DNA of 64,000 bases from Bradyrhizobium sp. SZCCT0153 (GTDB taxonomy: Bacteria; Pseudomonadota; Alphaproteobacteria; Rhizobiales; Xanthobacteraceae). The translations under genes were made by a program, and so were the position numbers. The notes under the pieces were generated by a model. It was not told the origin of the DNA. It worked only from the letters and a program-made list of their open reading frames with translations, and made no database searches. Each line of letters starts with the position of its first letter. The stretch's first letter is position 1. Location: assembly GCF_018129995.1 (NCBI RefSeq), contig NZ_JAFCKS010000009.1, positions 162,827 through 226,826 of the forward strand. The letters are read 5' to 3'. Shown in pieces: positions 60,919-64,000 of the stretch.

Positions 60919-61056
60919 ATGGATTCCGAGAAAGATCGCCCCTCGTGCCGGGACCAATTTAATCGGTCCAACCCCCAGCCAAAGGGTGACGACTGGGTAG
61001 AGACGTTTATCGCCCGCCTGCGTGCGTTGTTAGATCGTATGAACGGTAAGAAGTAA
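60919..61056 (+). CDS. 45-aa small charged protein
   Basis: The ATG at 60919 is preceded by a GGAGGA ribosome-binding site with 8-nt spacing and encodes MDSEKDRPSCRDQFNRSNPQ followed by a helical WVETFIARLRALLDRMNGKK tail. No family recognised. An overlapping opposite-strand frame (60736-60957) begins at TTG and looks weaker. The stop overlaps a GGCCGCC/GGCGGCC hairpin. Confidence 0.5.
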   Translation: MDSEKDRPSCRDQFNRSNPQPKGDDWVETFIARLRALLDRMNGKK

Positions 61057-61076
61057 GGCCGCCTCAGTTGGCGGCC
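61057..61076 (+). terminator. Stem-loop after the 45-aa gene
   Basis: GGCCGCC (61057-61063) and GGCGGCC (61070-61076) pair perfectly around TCAGTT, directly after the TAA. No U-run follows, so termination strength is uncertain. Confidence 0.5.
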
Positions 61077-61185
61077 TCAATCATCATCGATTGTCCACAC
61101 CCACGACCGGAAGTAGGTCGGCGCCCTTCGCACCCACCGGGAATCGATAATTTGACTCCGTGCATTCGGCGCCATTCTTGGCGGG

Positions 61186-61437
61186 ATGTCTCGTCCGATC
61201 AGACGCATCACCCCTACCCGCGCCGATGGCCGCCCGGTCAAGATCACCTTCGGCGCGATGCGCGAGATGGGCCTGCGGGGCGTGCTGATCTATTGCTCCG
61301 ACTACCGCTGCGGGCACCACATTGCCGAGAGCGCCGACACCTGGCCCGATGAAATGCGGCTGTCCGACATCGAGCCGCGCTTCATTTGCTCGGCCTGCGG
61401 GATGCGCGGGGCCGAGGTCCGGCCCGACTTCAAGTAG
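61186..61437 (+). CDS. Small zinc-ribbon-like protein
   Basis: An 83-residue protein starting MSRPIRRITPTRADGRPVKI, with CSDYRCGHHIAES in the middle and CSACGMRGAEV near the end: possible metal ligands Cys, Cys, His and a CxxC. It is probably cytoplasmic. Similar proteins recur in accessory regions of related genomes (memory). Function unknown; it may bind nucleic acid through a zinc ribbon. Confidence 0.65.
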   Translation: MSRPIRRITPTRADGRPVKITFGAMREMGLRGVLIYCSDYRCGHHIAESADTWPDEMRLSDIEPRFICSACGMRGAEVRPDFK

Positions 61438-61626
61438 CTTGGTAGGAACGACTCTACGGCCTGCGAGGTTGGGAAATTGGTCTGTGGCGCGATGACTGAC
61501 GCCAGTCGAGTTCGCGCCATCCACCCGGAACGGTCCATCGTCGGACGCGCGTGTGACGGTGGACCGGTTCTCGGCCCGCATCACCCCATCGGCCCGACTT
61601 CGACTCGGTGATCTCTTTGGGGGGCT

Positions 61627-61914
61627 GTGATCGACCGAGGCTGGGTGCGGCTGTTCGACGATCCGATCCAGGTTCCGGGCGGCAAGCTGCAGACCCTGCT
61701 CGATGCCGGTCGCTATATCGCCAACCTGCCGAAGGCGGCCCACGACCGGCCGGAATGGCAGGCGGCGATGGAAGCGCTGCTGCTGGTCGCCGAGCGCGGC
61801 GGGCCAGTGATGTTCGCCCGGATTGGGATGATGCGGGCGCTGAACGCTGGCAAATCCGTGCCGGAGTTGGAGCCGCGCCGCAAGCGCGAGAAGGTCTATA
61901 AAATCGTGAGTTAG
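61627..61914 (+). CDS. Hypothetical protein, small accessory family
   Basis: A 95-residue protein starting at GTG 61627. The sequence MIDRGWVRLFDDPIQVPGGK, then LQTLLDAGRYIANLPKAAHD and WQAAMEALLLVAERGGPVMF, looks like a genuine conserved family in rhizobial accessory DNA, but its function is not known to me. It has a basic C-terminus. It converges with the two-gene module ending at 61916. Confidence 0.6.
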   Translation: MIDRGWVRLFDDPIQVPGGKLQTLLDAGRYIANLPKAAHDRPEWQAAMEALLLVAERGGPVMFARIGMMRALNAGKSVPELEPRRKREKVYKIVS

Positions 61915-61915
61915 C

Positions 61916-62656
61916 TTATTGCAGCATCAGCCGCTTCAGCCCGCCTGAAAGCGCCTGCATCGGGACGATCTCCGCCACCTGTAGCAGCAGCGAGACGTCA
62001 CCGGCATCGAGGCCCTTGTCGTGTACGGCCCATCTGTCGGTTCGGACGTCGTCCCGGTGAATGATGTCCGAGAACGCCACATACTTGGAAGAAACCGATA
62101 TGTGATGAGGAGCAACCGCGTTGAGCAACAGCATGCTGCCGTCAAATTCCGTGACGGCGAAGTCGAACTTGTGCCGCTTGCTCTGACCCGCGACCTCATA
62201 ATCGACCGCAATTGTAGTCGGCGGCACCGTTTCCTTGAGGACCCGCAAGATTTTGTCTTTGAGAACCGCTTCGGTCGCGGTCATCATCCGGTCTACGGCG
62301 GCGTGTGCAGCAGCCGCCGACGCGTTGGCAACGGCGAGAATTGCCGAACCCAGCCAGTCAACGCTTTGAACCTCGGCCGTGAGCGAGTCGTTCGAGATTT
62401 TGAGCCGGTACAATTGCGCTTGCTTGGTCAGCATCCGCGAGATCAGATTTTCGTCTCGGCCGTGGGTCCAAGCAGACCGGGCAGCTCCGCCGCCATCGTG
62501 GACTCGAAAGCCGCCCCCGAATCTCGCAACGAACACATTCACCGGGTCAAAAGACGGGTACAGGCAATGCGTCGTAACCCGCGAACCGTGCTCGGTCTCT
62601 GTGCAGACCTCAAAGGCGGCAAGTGCTGCTCTGATGTCGTCGCAGGCATTACTCAC
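61916..62656 (-). CDS. DUF1828-like protein, unknown function
   Basis: A 246-residue protein. The N-terminal ~110 residues (THCLYPSFDPVNVFVARFGG and FRVHDGGGAARSAW) resemble DUF1828. The C-terminal half (KRHKFDFAVTEFDGSMLLLN, then VSSKYVAFSDIIHRDD) could be the α/β domain that often accompanies it. There is no signal or membrane segment. Its ATG overlaps the stop of the upstream gene by 4 nt, so the two are translationally coupled and probably work together. Role unknown; DUF1828 assignment is by eye. Confidence 0.6.
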   Translation of the reverse strand: MSNACDDIRAALAAFEVCTETEHGSRVTTHCLYPSFDPVNVFVARFGGGFRVHDGGGAARSAWTHGRDENLISRMLTKQAQLYRLKISNDSLTAEVQSVDWLGSAILAVANASAAAAHAAVDRMMTATEAVLKDKILRVLKETVPPTTIAVDYEVAGQSKRHKFDFAVTEFDGSMLLLNAVAPHHISVSSKYVAFSDIIHRDDVRTDRWAVHDKGLDAGDVSLLLQVAEIVPMQALSGGLKRLMLQ

Positions 62657-63162
62657 GGGAATAACTCACCTTGTGGCGGAACGTCGAAATCTCGCTGATC
62701 AGGCGCTATCGACAGGTTAAGATTCTTAGCAAGCCAGAGCATTGCTTGGGGGAGCTTCCGCACTTGTGGCGGAAGCGGCTCCCGGTAAGGCATGCGGCCG
62801 AAGCCGGCAGTCTCCACATAACTACGGTTAAACGCCCAAGGATGCCAGTGGGGTCCGCAGACGCGGGGCGGCAACCCGAACATGGCTGCATCGTGTGGGT
62901 TGGGCTTGCACTCGTCTTGAGAAACGAGGTCGAGGCGCGTGATCAGACTTCCCTTATAAATCAGGGAGATGCTAGGAAATTGAGGTTTGTGAACGGGGCA
63001 GCGGAAGCGAAGCTGTGCCCGGACAATCCCGACCGAATCAACGATGTTCCAGGTTGCGGACAGCTCCCCCGGATAACCATCCTGCCATTCGGGCGAAGCC
63101 CCCTCAAGGTCTTGGAGGGACTTCTGCTCGGCGATAAAGGCGTCGATCTCGGCAATGTCCAT
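62653..63162 (-). CDS. Hypothetical protein, first gene of two-gene module
   Basis: A 169-residue protein starting MDIAEIDAFIAEQKSLQDLE. Cys/His positions (RFRCPVHKPQ, DECKPNPHDAA and RVCGPHWHPWAFNRSY) suggest a metal-binding or catalytic cluster. It ends LSIAPDQRDFDVPPQGELFP. The same frame stays open to 63411 but begins there with TTG, so I start at ATG 63162. It is coupled to the DUF1828-like gene by an ATGA overlap. No family recognised. Confidence 0.6.
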   Translation of the reverse strand: MDIAEIDAFIAEQKSLQDLEGASPEWQDGYPGELSATWNIVDSVGIVRAQLRFRCPVHKPQFPSISLIYKGSLITRLDLVSQDECKPNPHDAAMFGLPPRVCGPHWHPWAFNRSYVETAGFGRMPYREPLPPQVRKLPQAMLWLAKNLNLSIAPDQRDFDVPPQGELFP

Positions 63163-63877
63163 CGTGCGTCCCAATGGTTGCACAGGGTAACCTTGGGAAA
63201 CGGTAGATGGCAAACGGTGCGATCCGCAACGCACCGAGCACTCCACTAGCCGAGGGGTGATTCCGGCATGGGACATCATGATCGGGACGGTCGAGCCTTC
63301 GACCAAAACCGCTTCGATGATAGCGGCGGGCAGTGTGCGCTCGCCTTCGCCGATCTCGGTGAGCTTGTGGCCTTGGGCGGCCAGCTCATCCGGCAGCTTC
63401 GAGCCGGGCAAGCATTCTAGGGTTACAGCGCCATGACGTCGTCAACGTACCACTGCAGCAACTGGCGCAGGCCGGCAATGTCACGCTTGCCTTCAGATTT
63501 GGGAGAGCGCTTCGGCAGCGTTTATCTGTACTCGGCGGCGGGGACGACGGCGAGCGTCATCGAAGGCTGACTAGAGCAGCGGCGTTGTCGCGGCCGAGGC
63601 GATTTTCCGTGCCGGGAATGTCCGCAAATGACCCTGGCTGTGTGAAAACGCCGTGCTCCTGTTGAACGGACGTGCTTGGTTGAGGGCAATTGCACTAATT
63701 TGAATCTAGCGGCGACCTAATTCACTAACGACACGTTAATTTCTTTTGGCGTTGAGCAATACTGAGCAGCGCCGAGCCAAACGGCGATTGCACAGTGGGT
63801 TCCATCACCGCCCACCACGGCAACTACCGGTGACTGAGAGTTCTGTAACGCTCCCGCCTGAACAAGGCGTGCAATAG
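63163..63877. other. Region of gene fragments, no intact gene
   Basis: Minus-strand remnants are visible. 63163-63411 is an open frame with protein-like composition (DELAAQGHKLTEIGEGERTL) but only a TTG start. 63423-63521 is a 32-codon fragment ending in LRQLLQWYVDDVMAL and TAA, bounded upstream by an in-frame stop. From 63590 to 63877 the DNA is more AT-rich with no gene; CTAA-N7-TTAA at 63725-63739 is a near-CtrA motif. This looks like decayed accessory DNA. Confidence 0.45.
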
Positions 63878-64000
63878 ATGTTCCATTATCCCCGAACGCT
63901 ATGTCCAGCGTGTCAAACAGAAACGGTGCTGGCTCGGATTACGCTCGGCCAATTTGGCTTCGATATCCGGACGTTTGAGTGCCCGGCGTGCAAGGACGTC
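63878..64000 (+). CDS. Zinc-ribbon-like small protein (3' partial)
   Basis: The frame opens at ATG 63878 and runs off the right edge after 41 codons. The N-terminus MFHYPRTLCPACQTETVLAR and the second pair in FECPACKDV give a two-CPAC zinc-ribbon layout. It belongs to the same class of small Cys-rich accessory proteins as 60603-60800. Length and function cannot be determined. Confidence 0.55.
   Translation, partial: MFHYPRTLCPACQTETVLARITLGQFGFDIRTFECPACKDV

Noticed and set aside
60736..60957. 73-codon hydrophobic minus-strand frame
   Set aside because: Only a TTG start, overlaps two better plus-strand small genes, and no ribosome-binding site.
1..64000. CRISPR array or cas genes
   Set aside because: No regularly spaced direct repeats and no Cas-like proteins were seen; the repeats present are palindromic and dispersed.

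Overview
The window is high-GC alphaproteobacterial DNA that looks like a Bradyrhizobium or close Nitrobacteraceae chromosome. The pointers are the ntrY-ntrX-hfq-hflX order next to mazG, a ζ-type F1-ATPase inhibitor (DUF1476), several tripartite (TRAP) carboxylate transporters, a CtrA-type box, and dispersed palindromic intergenic repeats that I associate from memory with this group. Most of it is ordinary chromosome. Two stretches, about 6.0-8.2 kb and 60.2-64 kb, look like accessory DNA, with lower coding density, broken frames and small orphan genes.

Layout. 1-3.4 kb: a dipeptide/oligopeptide ABC operon (two ATPases and two permeases) entering from the left edge. 3.6-6.0 kb: ilvD and a small secreted Cys/Tyr-rich protein. 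6.07-8.23 kb: a decayed insert between two exact 29-bp copies of the D-arm to anticodon-loop part of tRNA-Ser(UGA), carrying a lipoprotein gene. 8.3-13.5 kb: a DUF2786 protein, small proteins, the ATPase ζ subunit, a YqhA-family membrane protein, three tiny genes (29-42 aa) and an RlpA lipoprotein. 13.6-15.8 kb: a beheaded autotransporter, an acetyltransferase and an epoxide-hydrolase-like enzyme. 15.9-22.5 kb: housekeeping run dacC-like / tmk / holB / metG / tatD / MBL hydrolase; MetRS carries an unusual histone-H1-like basic tail. 22.7-32 kb: a QMP TRAP operon, an autotransporter, then a minus-strand operon of TRAP receptor, fused TRAP permease and acyl-CoA synthetase, which suggests uptake and CoA activation of an organic acid.

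32.8-36.6 kb holds the most unusual gene: one 1275-residue protein with an N-terminal domain of unknown type, a complete DyP-type peroxidase and a divergent cytochrome P450. It converges on a cyclase-AAA-TPR signalling protein, with a shared hairpin repeat between the stops. 40-48 kb: an M24 peptidase, a HisKA_2 kinase, a BacA/SbmA-like exporter, an Hsp20 gene whose ribosome-binding site lies in a possible RNA thermometer, a periplasmic protein, a DUF6894 protein and a PepSY membrane protein. 48.3-50.7 kb: a frameshifted DASS transporter pseudogene, enoyl-CoA hydratase and an outer-membrane barrel. 50.8-52.4 kb: a cobalt-type nitrile hydratase operon (alpha, beta, accessory). 52.5-60 kb: queC, mazG, hflX, hfq, ntrX, ntrY. 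60.2-64 kb: accessory DNA with small zinc-ribbon-like proteins, a two-gene minus-strand module of unknown function, gene fragments and a possible insertion-sequence end.

All calls come from reading the sequence by eye. No database search was run, and family names rest on motif recognition.
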